DNA of 60,263 bases from Sulfuricurvum sp. (GCA_030696775.1 JAUYRN010000016.1:1-60263), one strand, 5' to 3'. Numbered from the stretch's first letter, positions 18,976-29,091 are shown. Translations and numbers: made by a program. Notes: generated from the sequence alone by a model not told the origin.

Positions 18976-20900
18976 GGAAGGTGGCTTGGCGTTCCAATGT
19001 AAAATCCTTGCACATAGTCGATATTTAACGTTTGTAATGTTGTGAAAATCGCATCATTTTCAACATTTTCAGCAATTGATTTTGCTCCAATAGCGTTGGC
19101 AAATCCTGCTATGGTTCGCACCATTTCTAAATATTTTCGATTATCATTGATTTTATTAATCAATCTACCATCAATTTTGAGATAATCAATATCCAAGTGA
19201 ATGATTTTTTCTAAATTGGAATAGCCTGCACCAAAATTATCAACCGATATTTTTGCGCCCAATTTTTTTACCTCTGCAATGAAGAGGGATACACGAATAT
19301 AATGATCATAAATATCCTCTTCCGAAAGTTCAAAGACAATTCTACGAGCGGTATTCGTACTTACCATTGTCTCTTCAAGATAGCGGAGTGTATGTTGGTC
19401 CATAATATCAAGTGCGCATAGATGAACAGAAAAGTTTTCATCAAGATCTGCAAAAGACTCACATGATTGACGCATGATTTCTCGTGAAATTTCAGGATAA
19501 AGTGCTGTCTTTTTGGCAATGGTTAAAAAATTCAAAGGCGGGATGAGGGTTGAATCTTTACTAATTAATCGTGCGAGAGTCTCATAACCTTGAATCTTCC
19601 CAGTTTGAGTCGAAACAATGGGTTGATAATAGCATATTATACGTCCATCATAGTAAGCTTCGCGAATAGAGGACGCGACAATAAGGTTTTGATTCTGATG
19701 ATGTTCGAGTTTTTTATCTTCTTCATAGATTGAAAAGTCTTGTGAATTTTCTGTTGCATTGGCAAGCGCTTCATCCGCATGAGAAAGTGAAAGATGCAGA
19801 CTTGAATCAATTCCGAGTCGAGTCGATACAAGGATTCTTTCATTTAAGACATTAAATGAGTGTTCGTTGAGTGTATGGAGTAAAAATTCAGCAAAAATTG
19901 TCAAATCTTCTGTTGTTTTATTCAAATCTAGCAGAACCGCAAATTCATCTCGTCCTAATCGATACGCAATGAGTCCTTGCTTAGTAAGAAGCAGTGAAAC
20001 TTGCTGTCGTAAAGAATCCGTGATGGCAGCCCCAAAAAAGTGATTTAGTTCTTGAAAATTTTTAAGATGAATAATGACAAGAGCATGATAATTGTGACGA
20101 TCCATATCAAATAAAAGACGATGTCTATTCGGAAGATGAGTGAGTGAGTCAATAAATCCTTCATTGATCAGTTCTTTTGTCTTCTCTTCTACATGTTCAT
20201 GTAAAATTTCGGTCGTATTATGAAGTTTTTCACTGGTTGATTCAATCTCTTCACTTAAACGCTCTGAATTATTAGCGAGCATATTTCTGTAAACAATTAA
20301 AAAAGGAAGAATTCCTATAAAAAGAAGAAGTGATTTTGCAATGGTATCAAAAATTGCTATTTGAGATAGCTTTTGAAGAGACGTAGGCTCTGTAACTGCA
20401 ATCGTTAGATAGTGGATTCCTGCTGAAGTAGTACAAGGGAGATAGAGAGTGTGAAAGCCTTGAATGGTATCGAGCTTAAAGTAGGGTTGATTATTTTTTA
20501 GAATTTTAATGAGTTGTTCACGATCCTCCTTCACTGCATCAAGAGGCTGAATGAGCGCTTGATTCGATGAAGCGAATGCATTGCTAATAGCATAATGCAA
20601 GGTGTTATTGCTGTCTATAAATACACTGTATAAGCGTCCCATACTATTAGAACGTGCCAATGATGTCATATCCTTGATCATATTTGCTGTTTCTATCGGT
20701 GTAACTTGACCTTCCCATAAATGATCATAATAATTACTCCCGGTGATTATTGCGGCAGATGATGCAGCTTCTTCTAAATTACCTTTAATTGTCTCTATAT
20801 GTGTGTTCTTAGCATCATAATATTCTCGAATACCCATTCCGATTACAACAACTAAAAAGAGCAAAAGAGCTATAAAAAACTTTTTACTATTAACGCGCAT
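18972..20900 (-). CDS. Membrane GGDEF-EAL protein with altered catalytic motifs
   Basis: The product is about 642 aa with TM1 (about 7-25), a periplasmic region (to about 180), TM2 (about 185-205), a coiled linker, and GGDEF and EAL domains. The cyclase motif reads GRDEF instead of GGDEF. In the EAL domain the ETLAR opening, FELSEE and LKIDG are kept, but the metal-binding Asn after the Val-rich strand is His (FSVHL) and DDFG is DNFG. Two metal-ligand changes suggest weak or no phosphodiesterase activity, so this may be a c-di-GMP or GTP sensor. I chose the ATG at 20900 because GGAGAG sits four bases upstream; another ATG at 20912 lacks this. It is similar overall to the GGDEF-EAL protein at 10-12 kb. 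Confidence 0.8.
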   Translation of the reverse strand: MRVNSKKFFIALLLFLVVVIGMGIREYYDAKNTHIETIKGNLEEAASSAAIITGSNYYDHLWEGQVTPIETANMIKDMTSLARSNSMGRLYSVFIDSNNTLHYAISNAFASSNQALIQPLDAVKEDREQLIKILKNNQPYFKLDTIQGFHTLYLPCTTSAGIHYLTIAVTEPTSLQKLSQIAIFDTIAKSLLLFIGILPFLIVYRNMLANNSERLSEEIESTSEKLHNTTEILHEHVEEKTKELINEGFIDSLTHLPNRHRLLFDMDRHNYHALVIIHLKNFQELNHFFGAAITDSLRQQVSLLLTKQGLIAYRLGRDEFAVLLDLNKTTEDLTIFAEFLLHTLNEHSFNVLNERILVSTRLGIDSSLHLSLSHADEALANATENSQDFSIYEEDKKLEHHQNQNLIVASSIREAYYDGRIICYYQPIVSTQTGKIQGYETLARLISKDSTLIPPLNFLTIAKKTALYPEISREIMRQSCESFADLDENFSVHLCALDIMDQHTLRYLEETMVSTNTARRIVFELSEEDIYDHYIRVSLFIAEVKKLGAKISVDNFGAGYSNLEKIIHLDIDYLKIDGRLINKINDNRKYLEMVRTIAGFANAIGAKSIAENVENDAIFTTLQTLNIDYVQGFYIGTPSHLP

Positions 20901-21000
20901 ATAACTCTCCATTATCTATTAATAAATGTCAGTATAACATTTTTATTAACAAAATAGATGAGCCAGTAATGACGCTACAGTGGTGAAAATGAAATTATGG

Positions 21001-21006
21001 TACAAT
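21001..21006 (+). promoter_or_regulatory. Candidate -10 box for the COG3400 gene
   Basis: TACAAT lies 28 bases before the start, followed by a Shine-Dalgarno (CAGGAG). It sits in the 134-base gap between divergent genes. Visual match only. Confidence 0.35.
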
Positions 21007-21034
21007 CGCCTAATTAATCAGGAGTCGAATTGGA

Positions 21035-22444
21035 ATGAAAAAAATTTTAATCGTGAGTGATGGCGTTGTCGGTCACCATTTTATAGAGCGTGTTATTGGT
21101 GCGCATACGACTGAAAATCTTTATTACGTCATACATACAAAAAAAGATGAAGTATATGACAGCTATAATCAATCTCGTTTTAAGTTTTTCAATTTCGACC
21201 CAACCAGTTATTATAAAATTACCACTATTTTAAAAATGGATTTTACACAAGCTATTTTAGCAATGGAAAATCAGCTCGAACTCGAACAAACAATCAAAAA
21301 TATTCGCTTATTAAAACCTAATATTCGTATTGTTGCATTGGATTTATGGAATTCAAGCAGCCCTGATGATGGGGTAGAGTGGATTAATATGCGCCAAATT
21401 TTAGCCCTAAATCTTATCGATCATCTTCCGAATATTCCTGTTCTTGCTCAAAATATTGGATTGGGAAATGGTGAAATAATGGAAGTGTTGGTCCCTTTTG
21501 GGAGTTCATTTGTATATCGCCACATTGGATCAATTGAACAAAATAATTGGAAAATCGCTGCAATCTATCGAAATCGTCAATTGATTTTACCATCGGATCA
21601 AAAAATGATTCAGCCCAATGATATTTTGGTATTAGTAGGTGAACCAAATGTACTAAAATCGGTGTATCGTGCTATAAAACGCGAACTTGGGCAATTCCCG
21701 GCTCCTTTTGGGAGTAAACTTTATTTGTACATTGACATGGCATATGAAAAGCCTAAAACTATGTTTGAATTGGTACGTCGAAGTATTTATATCCAACGTA
21801 AATTAAAAAAACCACTTTTAATTAAGATTGTAAATCCTGGAGATATAGATCATTTACGTCAGATTAAAGCGTGTGCAGTCGAGGGTGTAGAGGTAGAAAT
21901 TGTTTACGATGCTGTGGTGGATGATGAAATGTTTTTATCCGATATTAAAAAACATCATATTGGTCTTTTCCTTGTTTCACAAACGATGTTTGCACGTCGA
22001 TCAATCCGCAAAAAACTCTATCATGGAAATGTACCGGTTTTAAAACTTGCAAACCGATCTTTTTCAACTTTGAAACACTCTTTGGTGATTTTGGGAGAAG
22101 AAAACCATGTTGAACATATTTCAACCACAGTTTTTGATGTCGCGTCACAACTTGGATTTGATTTGGAATTGATTGATTATGCAGTAGAAGAAAGAGCCAA
22201 TGTTACGCAGGCGATCGAGCATTTTAATAATCTTTCCACTATTTTTTCAAAATCAATCAATGTTGTAAAAACCGATGAAAACCCTATTCGTTTTTTACGA
22301 GATTATGAAAACTTTTTACAATGTCTCCCTTTTACGGACAAGATGTTTGAAAATCCATTTAAACGTTTTTTTGCTACTGATCCTGATGTTCTATACAGTA
22401 AACTTGATAACTATCATCAACTTTTCATCCCAACACAAATATAA
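21035..22444 (+). CDS. COG3400-type TrkA-N/RCK domain protein
   Basis: This 469-aa cytosolic protein begins with a Rossmann-like TrkA-N domain (KKILIVSDGVVGHHFIERV), followed by a TrkA-C/RCK_C-type domain (about 145-210: EVLVPFGS..., ending PNDILVLVGEP) and a further alpha/beta domain of about 250 residues. Such proteins normally gate potassium transporters or channels by binding nucleotide. No membrane segment is present and no channel gene adjoins, so its partner is unknown. It resembles COG3400 proteins found in Campylobacterota, whose role is uncharacterised. Confidence 0.72.
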   Translation: MKKILIVSDGVVGHHFIERVIGAHTTENLYYVIHTKKDEVYDSYNQSRFKFFNFDPTSYYKITTILKMDFTQAILAMENQLELEQTIKNIRLLKPNIRIVALDLWNSSSPDDGVEWINMRQILALNLIDHLPNIPVLAQNIGLGNGEIMEVLVPFGSSFVYRHIGSIEQNNWKIAAIYRNRQLILPSDQKMIQPNDILVLVGEPNVLKSVYRAIKRELGQFPAPFGSKLYLYIDMAYEKPKTMFELVRRSIYIQRKLKKPLLIKIVNPGDIDHLRQIKACAVEGVEVEIVYDAVVDDEMFLSDIKKHHIGLFLVSQTMFARRSIRKKLYHGNVPVLKLANRSFSTLKHSLVILGEENHVEHISTTVFDVASQLGFDLELIDYAVEERANVTQAIEHFNNLSTIFSKSINVVKTDENPIRFLRDYENFLQCLPFTDKMFENPFKRFFATDPDVLYSKLDNYHQLFIPTQI

Positions 22445-22455
22445 TTTAAGCCCAT

Positions 22456-22488
22456 TTAAAGTATCATAGTAAAACTTTCATACTTTAA
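22456..22488. repeat. Inverted repeat between COG3400 gene and aroB
   Basis: Nine-base perfect arms TTAAAGTAT (22456-22464) and ATACTTTAA (22480-22488) flank a 15-base spacer, 12 bases after the upstream stop and 15 before the aroB ATG. It could be a weak terminator or an operator for aroB. Confidence 0.45.
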
Positions 22489-22503
22489 TTTAACAGGCTT
22501 TTT

Positions 22504-23550
22504 ATGACAATCAATATTTCTCTTAATCGTATCATAGATGACTCTTATCCTATCCATATTGGTCCATTGCAAGATATTGAATTCAATGGTAAAGTGGTTG
22601 TTCTAACCAATCCAAAAGTAGCTGGATTGCATCTTCATACTCTTCTTTCAAAACTCAAAGCAAAAGAGGTTTTTATCATTACAATTGCGGATGGGGAACA
22701 GTATAAAAATCTTGAGACCATTGAATTCATTTTGGATCGGATGTTTGATCACCGATTAAATCGAAAATCTTTACTTGTCGCTTTTGGCGGTGGCGTAATC
22801 GGAGATATGGGAGGATTTGCTTCAAGTCTCTATAATCGTGGTATTGATTTTATTCAGATACCAACGACATTGCTTTCTCAAGTTGATGCCAGTGTTGGTG
22901 GAAAAACAGGAGTTAATAACCGATTTGGTAAGAATCTTATCGGGGCATTTCACCAACCTAAAGCAGTTTATATTGATCCAGCATTTTTAAATACACTTCC
23001 CCAACGTGAGTTTGGAGCAGGTGTTGCTGAGATTGTTAAAATGGCGGTAACTTTTAACAAAGATTTTTTTGAGTGGCTTGAAAACAATGATCTTCGAGAA
23101 GATAATAATCTATTAAGTGCCATTTCTAAGGCAGTTGAAACTAAAGCTCGTGTTGTTGAAGCTGATGAAAAAGAGCAAGGACTTCGTGCAGCTCTTAATT
23201 ATGGACATACTTTTGGACATGTGATTGAGAATGAGACTAGGTATGAGACCTATTTACATGGTGAGAGCGTAGCTATCGGAATGATTATGGCCAATAATCT
23301 TGCGTGTGAGTTAGGTCTTATGAGTATAGATGAAATACTGCGCGTTCGAGCTGTATTAGAACGCTATGGCTTGCCTCTTTCGTATGAAATAACGGATGTT
23401 GAGAAATTTTATCAAGCATTTTTCTTGGATAAAAAAAGCGCAGACAGTGCCATAACTTTTATTTTACCTCGTTCTATTGGTGGCGTCGAAATCACTGATA
23501 ATATTGATATTAATGTTGTAAAATCTATTTTAAGACGATTTCAAAAATGA
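22504..23550 (+). CDS. aroB: 3-dehydroquinate synthase
   Basis: This 348-aa NAD-dependent enzyme converts DAHP to 3-dehydroquinate, the second shikimate step. Visible family motifs are GGGVIGDMGGFASS (nucleotide binding), PTTLLSQVDASVGGKTGVN (substrate and NAD), EIVKMA, and the zinc ligands in LNYGHTFGHVIE and LHGESVAIGM. Length is normal. It heads an overlapping series running through the mscS-like gene, mtaB, the FtsH paralogue, bioV and mog. Confidence 0.96.
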   Translation: MTINISLNRIIDDSYPIHIGPLQDIEFNGKVVVLTNPKVAGLHLHTLLSKLKAKEVFIITIADGEQYKNLETIEFILDRMFDHRLNRKSLLVAFGGGVIGDMGGFASSLYNRGIDFIQIPTTLLSQVDASVGGKTGVNNRFGKNLIGAFHQPKAVYIDPAFLNTLPQREFGAGVAEIVKMAVTFNKDFFEWLENNDLREDNNLLSAISKAVETKARVVEADEKEQGLRAALNYGHTFGHVIENETRYETYLHGESVAIGMIMANNLACELGLMSIDEILRVRAVLERYGLPLSYEITDVEKFYQAFFLDKKSADSAITFILPRSIGGVEITDNIDINVVKSILRRFQK

Positions 23551-25172
23551 AATTACTGTTTGTCTTTAAAAGTATTCTTCTTGTTATATTTTTTTCTACA
23601 CTTTCTTGGGGTGCTTTGCCTGTTGAAGAGGGTGATATTAATACCAATACTGAGCATCAAGAAAATATTAATAGCAAAAAAAATGAACTGGAAAAACTTC
23701 AAAAAACACTTTCAAAAGAAAATAGTATTTGGATTAAAAGTTATGATTCTTATGGTGCGTATAGAGAAGCTCGGAAGAGTTTGCGTGAGGTAAAATGGCG
23801 TATAAATGAGCTTGAAGATTCTCGTTCAACGAGTGAGCGTAAGCTTGAACTCGAAGCGCTTCAAGCAAAAGAGAGGATTTTAACCGATCAGGTTAATTTG
23901 TTACAAGCGCAGGGAACGTCCCCTTTTATGGCGTTGTTAAAGCCTGATGAAGCGGGCGCATTACCCAGCGTCACTAACCCTTTTGAAATTGTGATGGGAT
24001 TGTCGTATGTTAAGCGCCTAAACAGCCAATTTAGAGATTATACGATTCGCGCAGAAGATTTGCAAGACATTATTGCCAATCTTGAACGACAAGCCCAGTT
24101 AAATAAAGATCTTGCGCAATTAGAGCCAAAAGATCAGAAATATTGGACAGCTTTTGAAAATATGCGCCTTAGGATTGAGAAATTTAAATTAGCGCTGGAT
24201 ACATTGAATGCAACGACACGTGTATATGAAAAGCGGATAGAATCAACGGAAGCTAAAATCAATAAAGAGATTAAAGATCAACTCTACAAGCTTTTAACCC
24301 TTTTCGTTGTAGTTGTGATTTTATTGTTGATTTCATTTTTAATAAAGCGTACCGTTAAGCATTATGTTATAGACAACGAACGCTTTTATACGGTTAATAA
24401 AATTGTGACTCTCATTAGTGTAACGCTCATTACGATGGTTGTCCTTTTCAGTTACATTGATAATGTTGGTTATTTTGCGACAGTTTTAGGTTTTGCCTCA
24501 GCCGGTCTAGCCATTGCAATGCGTGATTGGTTTATGTCTCTTTTTGGATGGATCGTTATTTTTGTGGGTGGATCGATTCATGTCGGTGACCGTATTCGTG
24601 TTGTCAAAGAGGGGATGGAATATGTCGGAGATATTTTGGATATTTCACCGTTACGAATCACTTTGATGGAAGACGTGACTCTGACAACTATTCAAGTCAA
24701 TCGCAGAGCAGGGCGGATCATTTTTGTCCCTAACAATTATATTTTTACTTCGATGATTGCTAACTATTCACATGCTTCGCTCAAAACGGTATGGGATGGA
24801 ATTGATATTATGATTACATTTGATTCTGATCATAAAAAAGCAGTTCATATTGTGAAAGAAATTTGTCGTAAATATTCCAAAGGCTACACTGAAATCACAC
24901 GTAAACAGCTCAATAAATTACGTGATCGCTACAGTCTTAAAAACAGTAATGTAGAACCTAGAGTATTTACGTTTATTGAGTCGAATGGAGTAAAAATAAG
25001 TGGATGGTATTTAACCAATGCCTATGCTACCCTTACATTGCGCAGTACCATTTCGGGCGATATTGTGGATGCTTTTAATGCTGAATCAGACATTACGATA
25101 GCCTATCCTACTCAAACGTTTTATACGGGACCTATTCCTCCAAAATCATTGCCTAAAGTAGAAGAATTATGA
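23547..25172 (+). CDS. MscS-family mechanosensitive channel with periplasmic coiled-coil extension
   Basis: This 541-aa protein has a signal peptide (cut near SWG), a long charged coiled-coil region (about 25-230) predicted periplasmic, then TM helices (about 243-262, 278-298, 305-345) and the MscS core. The pore-lining helix is recognisable as ATVLGFASAGLAIAMRDW, followed by the beta domain (GGSIHVGDRIRV) and C-terminal vestibule. MscS channels release solutes upon osmotic downshift. The extended N-terminus makes it more like MscK/YbiO types than minimal MscS. It overlaps aroB and mtaB by four bases each. Confidence 0.88.
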   Translation: MKLLFVFKSILLVIFFSTLSWGALPVEEGDINTNTEHQENINSKKNELEKLQKTLSKENSIWIKSYDSYGAYREARKSLREVKWRINELEDSRSTSERKLELEALQAKERILTDQVNLLQAQGTSPFMALLKPDEAGALPSVTNPFEIVMGLSYVKRLNSQFRDYTIRAEDLQDIIANLERQAQLNKDLAQLEPKDQKYWTAFENMRLRIEKFKLALDTLNATTRVYEKRIESTEAKINKEIKDQLYKLLTLFVVVVILLLISFLIKRTVKHYVIDNERFYTVNKIVTLISVTLITMVVLFSYIDNVGYFATVLGFASAGLAIAMRDWFMSLFGWIVIFVGGSIHVGDRIRVVKEGMEYVGDILDISPLRITLMEDVTLTTIQVNRRAGRIIFVPNNYIFTSMIANYSHASLKTVWDGIDIMITFDSDHKKAVHIVKEICRKYSKGYTEITRKQLNKLRDRYSLKNSNVEPRVFTFIESNGVKISGWYLTNAYATLTLRSTISGDIVDAFNAESDITIAYPTQTFYTGPIPPKSLPKVEEL

Positions 25173-26413
25173 AGCCAAAAGTTTATTTTAAAACCTTCGG
25201 ATGCCGTACCAATGTTTTTGATTCGCAAGTAATGATGAGCGGACTTAAAGATTATGAGGTTACTGAAGAAGAAAGTACAGCAGATATTGTCGTTGTGAAT
25301 TCATGTACGGTTACCAATGGTGCTGATGTAAGTGTTCGGGGTTACATTAACAGTATGGAAAAACAAGGAAAAAAGCTGTTTCTAACGGGTTGCGGAGCCC
25401 ACACCAAAGGTGAAAGCCTTTTTAGTACCAACAAGGTTCATGGTGTATTCGGTCAATCGGAAAAAATGAAAATCAATACTCTTCTCTCTAGTGAAAATCG
25501 TTTTTATGAGATTGGGGATTTAAATTATATTGATGATGCGATAGTGGATGAATTTATCGGTAAATCCAGAGCCTTTATTAAAATCCAAGAGGGGTGTAAT
25601 TTTCGTTGTAATTACTGTATTATCCCTTTTGTCCGTGGTGACGCACGAAGCATGGACGAGATGAAAATTTTAGAACAGGTTTCACGTCTTGCGAGTAATG
25701 GTTTTGGAGAATTTGTTCTCACCGGGACAAATGTAGGAAGTTATGGGCAGGGAGAGGGGAAAACTATCGCCTCTTTGATGCAAAAAATGTCACTTATACG
25801 CGGTGTTCGACGTATCCGAGTTGGATCATTAGAGCCGATACAAATCAACGAAGCGTTTCGGGAGATTTTAGATGAACCGTGGTTAGAGCGCCATTTGCAC
25901 ATAGCCATTCAACACAGCTCAAATGATATGTTAAAGATGATGAACCGTCGTAACCGATTTGAGAGTGATAGAGAGCTTTTCACTTTGCTGCATGACAAAG
26001 GTTTTGCATTGGGGACGGATTTTATTGTCGGTCATCCGGGAGAGAGTGATGCGCTATGGGAAGAAGCGATGAAAAATATTCGAGAGCTTCATTTGACCCA
26101 TATTCATCCGTTCACGTATTCTAAACGAGATGGAACCCCCAGTGCTCTTTTAAAACCTGAGATAAATGGAGCAGTTTCCAGTGTACGAATGGCAGAACTG
26201 AATGCTCTGATTACGTCCAATAATCTTAACTTCCGACGTAGAACAACAGCGCCGTTAGATGTTTTAATCGAATCAGGTAGTAATGGTATCTACAGCGGAT
26301 TGGATCAGTTTTTTAATAAAATAGTAGTCCATAGTGAGGAAGATTTGTCAGGTAACTGGGTAACAATCGATAACTACGAGGTACAAGATGAACATAACAA
26401 AGCTCAATTTTAA
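25169..26413 (+). CDS. mtaB: tRNA t6A37 methylthiotransferase MtaB
   Basis: This 414-aa enzyme adds a methylthio group to t6A37 of tRNA. The order is an N-terminal MTTase domain with its three Cys (FGCRTN, NSCTVT, GCGAH), a radical SAM core with GCNFRCNYC (CxxxCxxC), and a short TRAM domain. The FGCRTN start and lack of MiaB-specific features favour MtaB over MiaB. Its 3' end overlaps the FtsH paralogue by 26 bases. Confidence 0.92.
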   Translation: MKPKVYFKTFGCRTNVFDSQVMMSGLKDYEVTEEESTADIVVVNSCTVTNGADVSVRGYINSMEKQGKKLFLTGCGAHTKGESLFSTNKVHGVFGQSEKMKINTLLSSENRFYEIGDLNYIDDAIVDEFIGKSRAFIKIQEGCNFRCNYCIIPFVRGDARSMDEMKILEQVSRLASNGFGEFVLTGTNVGSYGQGEGKTIASLMQKMSLIRGVRRIRVGSLEPIQINEAFREILDEPWLERHLHIAIQHSSNDMLKMMNRRNRFESDRELFTLLHDKGFALGTDFIVGHPGESDALWEEAMKNIRELHLTHIHPFTYSKRDGTPSALLKPEINGAVSSVRMAELNALITSNNLNFRRRTTAPLDVLIESGSNGIYSGLDQFFNKIVVHSEEDLSGNWVTIDNYEVQDEHNKAQF

Positions 26414-28046
26414 TCGTAATCAGCTTATTTTACTCCTCTCAGGGGGGATTATTCTCGCATTATTACTTTATGCTCTTCTTAGAGAAAGCAGTACAATAGC
26501 TTCGCTTGATGAGGTAACACGTATTATCGCATCCAATCAAGTCGAAAAAGCGGTAGTAGACGGAAACTATCTTTATCTCTCAACCTCAAATGAAGGTGTT
26601 GTAAAAATTCTTTCATCACAGCTTCCAGCTGAATTAACCTCACATTTGAAAATTGAAGTAAAAAGCAGTAATGGATGGTTATGGTTTCTCTTACTTTTTG
26701 CTCTTATTGGGACAGTCGTATTTTGGGTTGCTAGAAATCGTAAAGCTGAAATTTCGTCTATTCATGAAGAGACTCCTCTTAAATCTGCTGAAAATGAGCC
26801 GATCAATGTGCAATCACCTGTTGCTGTAAAATCCAATGTCCGATTTAGTGATATCGGTGGGATTGGTGATGTGAAAGAGGAACTCGAAGAAATTATTGAT
26901 TTTCTTAGAAATCCAAAACGCTATTACAGTTTTGGTGCACGTATGCCTCGTGGTGTTTTACTTGTAGGTCCTCCTGGTGTGGGAAAAACTATGATTGCAA
27001 AAGCGGTAGCGCACGAAGCTGATGTCCCATTTTTTTACCAAAGCGGTGCTTCGTTTGTGCAAATTTATGTGGGGATGGGGGCAAAACGGGTACATGAATT
27101 ATTTTCAGCAGCCAAAAAAAATGCCCCTTCCATCATCTTTATTGATGAAATCGATGCGGTCGGAAAAAAGCGTGGCGGTGAACGAAATGATGAGCGTGAG
27201 GGGACGCTTAATCAGCTTCTCACCGAAATGGACGGCTTCGAAGATACGAGTGGAATTATCGTTATTGCTGCAACGAATAACATAGAGGTCATGGACAGTG
27301 CATTGTTACGTTCAGGACGGTTTGATCGTCGTGTTTTCGTTGAGCTTCCGACGTCAAGTGAGCGAATTTCTATTTTAGAAAAATATCTTCAACGCATCCC
27401 ACATGATCTTTCCATTGATGAAGTCGCTAAAATGACGGTCGGTTTTAATGGGGCATCTTTAGCGGCATTGGTGAATGAAGCGGCATTGCTATGTCTACGA
27501 TCCAATGCATTTCAAGTCAAATTAGATCATTTTTTAGCCGTCAAAGATAAAGTAATGTTAGGAAAAAAACGCCTTGTGATGCTGAGTGACAAGCAGCGCC
27601 ATCATCAAGCTCGTTATCAAGCGGGAAAAGCATTCGTAGCAACATGGTTTGATTTGGCGTATGAAAAAATAACTTTGAGCAATGACACCATAACGCCTCC
27701 CGTTTCAGAGCCCCTTCTAAAACACGAAATCGAGGCACACGTTCGGATTCATCTGGCAGGAATAGTCGCGTGTGAACTTCGTTTTGGCGAGCATGCCAGC
27801 AATGCTTCTCATGATTTGTCTGAAGCCAAAATACTCGTAGAATCAATGATTAATGAGTACGGGATGGGCTCATCTCTCATTCCATCATCTGAGGATAGTT
27901 CTGCACTATTAAACCGTTTGTACGAAGAGACACGCATACTTGTTGAACATCATGAAAAAAGTATTGATAAGCTTGAGGCTATTTTAAGTGAATACGAACA
28001 TATTTCCAAAGCATTGGCAAAAGAGACCATTCGTGATATTCTATAG
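26388..28046 (+). CDS. FtsH paralogue lacking the zinc protease motif
   Basis: This 552-aa protein has the FtsH layout: TM1 (about 11-31), a small periplasmic domain, TM2 (about 98-116), a AAA domain and a C-terminal peptidase-like domain. The ATPase is intact: Walker A GPPGVGKT (194-201), Walker B IIFIDEID, second region of homology with [10 protein letters not shown]. The peptidase HEAGH, however, reads YQAGK at 410-414, removing both zinc His and the catalytic Glu; the later Asp ligand region (HDLSEAKI) remains. It is therefore predicted to be a membrane unfoldase or chaperone without proteolysis, possibly forming mixed rings with true FtsH, as plant FtsHi proteins do. GAGG lies six bases before the ATG. 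It is about 80-100 aa shorter than typical FtsH. Confidence 0.88.
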   Translation: MNITKLNFNRNQLILLLSGGIILALLLYALLRESSTIASLDEVTRIIASNQVEKAVVDGNYLYLSTSNEGVVKILSSQLPAELTSHLKIEVKSSNGWLWFLLLFALIGTVVFWVARNRKAEISSIHEETPLKSAENEPINVQSPVAVKSNVRFSDIGGIGDVKEELEEIIDFLRNPKRYYSFGARMPRGVLLVGPPGVGKTMIAKAVAHEADVPFFYQSGASFVQIYVGMGAKRVHELFSAAKKNAPSIIFIDEIDAVGKKRGGERNDEREGTLNQLLTEMDGFEDTSGIIVIAATNNIEVMDSALLRSGRFDRRVFVELPTSSERISILEKYLQRIPHDLSIDEVAKMTVGFNGASLAALVNEAALLCLRSNAFQVKLDHFLAVKDKVMLGKKRLVMLSDKQRHHQARYQAGKAFVATWFDLAYEKITLSNDTITPPVSEPLLKHEIEAHVRIHLAGIVACELRFGEHASNASHDLSEAKILVESMINEYGMGSSLIPSSEDSSALLNRLYEETRILVEHHEKSIDKLEAILSEYEHISKALAKETIRDIL

Positions 28047-28557
28047 TGGATTTTCGTTGAAGAATGAGGCATCTTTTTTTGAGCCGTATTTGGAAAAAAG
28101 TGAGTATACCGTTGCAGGGTTTAGTTATGGTGCTATTAAAGCTGCAATTCATGCTTCTGAAGCGACAACGCGAATTGATACGCTACAACTTTTTTCCCCT
28201 GCATTTTTCCAAACCAAAAAGGAGTCATTCAAGCGTCTTCAGATGGGGGCGTTCTTGAAATCAAAAGAAGAGTATCTTGAGAATTTTCTATCAGCATGTT
28301 TTTTTCCCTATAAAGCTCAAGAGGTTGACTTGGATGAATATGCGTCAGAATCTCAGTTGAGAGAATTGCTCTATTTTGAGTGGACTAAGGAGTTGATGGC
28401 TTCCATCCTCTCCAAAGGAATACGTATCGAGGTGTTTTTAGGACTGGAAGACGCAGTGATTGATGTACCAAGCGCAAGAGAATTTTTTATTCTCTTCTCC
28501 TTAGTGACATCCATACGAACAGGAAACCATTTTTTACAGGAGAAAAATAATGATTAA
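28033..28557 (+). CDS. bioV: BioV-like pimeloyl-ACP methyl ester esterase
   Basis: The product is about 174 aa, an alpha/beta hydrolase. It shows the nucleophile elbow AGFSYGA, an acidic residue in LGLEDAVID and a late His in GNHFL, giving a Ser-Asp-His set. It resembles BioV, the Helicobacter-type esterase that frees pimeloyl-ACP from its methyl ester for biotin synthesis. The frame is open upstream to 27988, but the GTG at 28033 gives the expected short start (VIFYSGF), has AGAGA upstream and overlaps the FtsH paralogue by 14 bases. No other biotin genes are in the window. Family call is moderate. Confidence 0.65.
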   Translation: MIFYSGFSLKNEASFFEPYLEKSEYTVAGFSYGAIKAAIHASEATTRIDTLQLFSPAFFQTKKESFKRLQMGAFLKSKEEYLENFLSACFFPYKAQEVDLDEYASESQLRELLYFEWTKELMASILSKGIRIEVFLGLEDAVIDVPSAREFFILFSLVTSIRTGNHFLQEKNND

Positions 28558-29071
28558 AATTGGCGTAATTACAGCATCAGACCGTGCGAGCGCAGGAATT
28601 TACGAGGACATATCCGGAGTAGCTATCCAAGATACAATGAAAGACTATTTGAAAAGTCCTCATGAAATTGTCTATCGTTGTATTCCTGATGTTCAAGAAA
28701 CGATCGAAGAAACGATGATCGAGTTGTGTGACAGTGAGGGGTGTTGTTTGGTGGTAACTACGGGTGGAACAGGTCCCGCGTTACGTGATGTGACACCGGA
28801 GGCAACGGAAAATGTCTGCGAGAAGATGATGCCGGGATTTGGTGAACTGATGCGTCAGGTGAGTCTCAAATACGTTCCTACTGCGATTTTATCTCGTCAA
28901 ACAGCGGGAATTCGAGGTTCTAGCCTCATAATCAATTTACCGGGAAAACCAAAATCAATACGTGAGTGTCTGGATGCAGTGTTCCCAGCCGTCCCCTATT
29001 GTATTGATTTGATCGGCGGAGATTATTTGGAGTGCAATGAAGAGGTTATTAAGGCATTCCGTCCGAAATAA
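28550..29071 (+). CDS. mog: Molybdopterin adenylyltransferase (MogA/MoaB family)
   Basis: This 173-aa protein has the MoCF-biosynthesis fold with the signature TTGGTGPALRDVTPEAT, and later SRQTAGIRG and NLPGKP. The enzyme adenylates molybdopterin before molybdenum insertion. Length and motifs fit MogA better than a larger MoeA. It overlaps bioV by eight bases. Confidence 0.9.
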   Translation: MIKIGVITASDRASAGIYEDISGVAIQDTMKDYLKSPHEIVYRCIPDVQETIEETMIELCDSEGCCLVVTTGGTGPALRDVTPEATENVCEKMMPGFGELMRQVSLKYVPTAILSRQTAGIRGSSLIINLPGKPKSIRECLDAVFPAVPYCIDLIGGDYLECNEEVIKAFRPK

Positions 29072-29077
29072 CTGAAT

Positions 29078-29091
29078 GAGTTTTAAAACTC
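29078..29091. repeat. Perfect 14-base palindrome downstream of mog
   Basis: GAGTTTTAAAACTC begins seven bases after the mog stop and lies 18 bases before the leuD -10 box. It may end the mog transcript or bind a regulator of leuD-leuB. It is AT-rich and lacks a long T tract. Confidence 0.4.
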
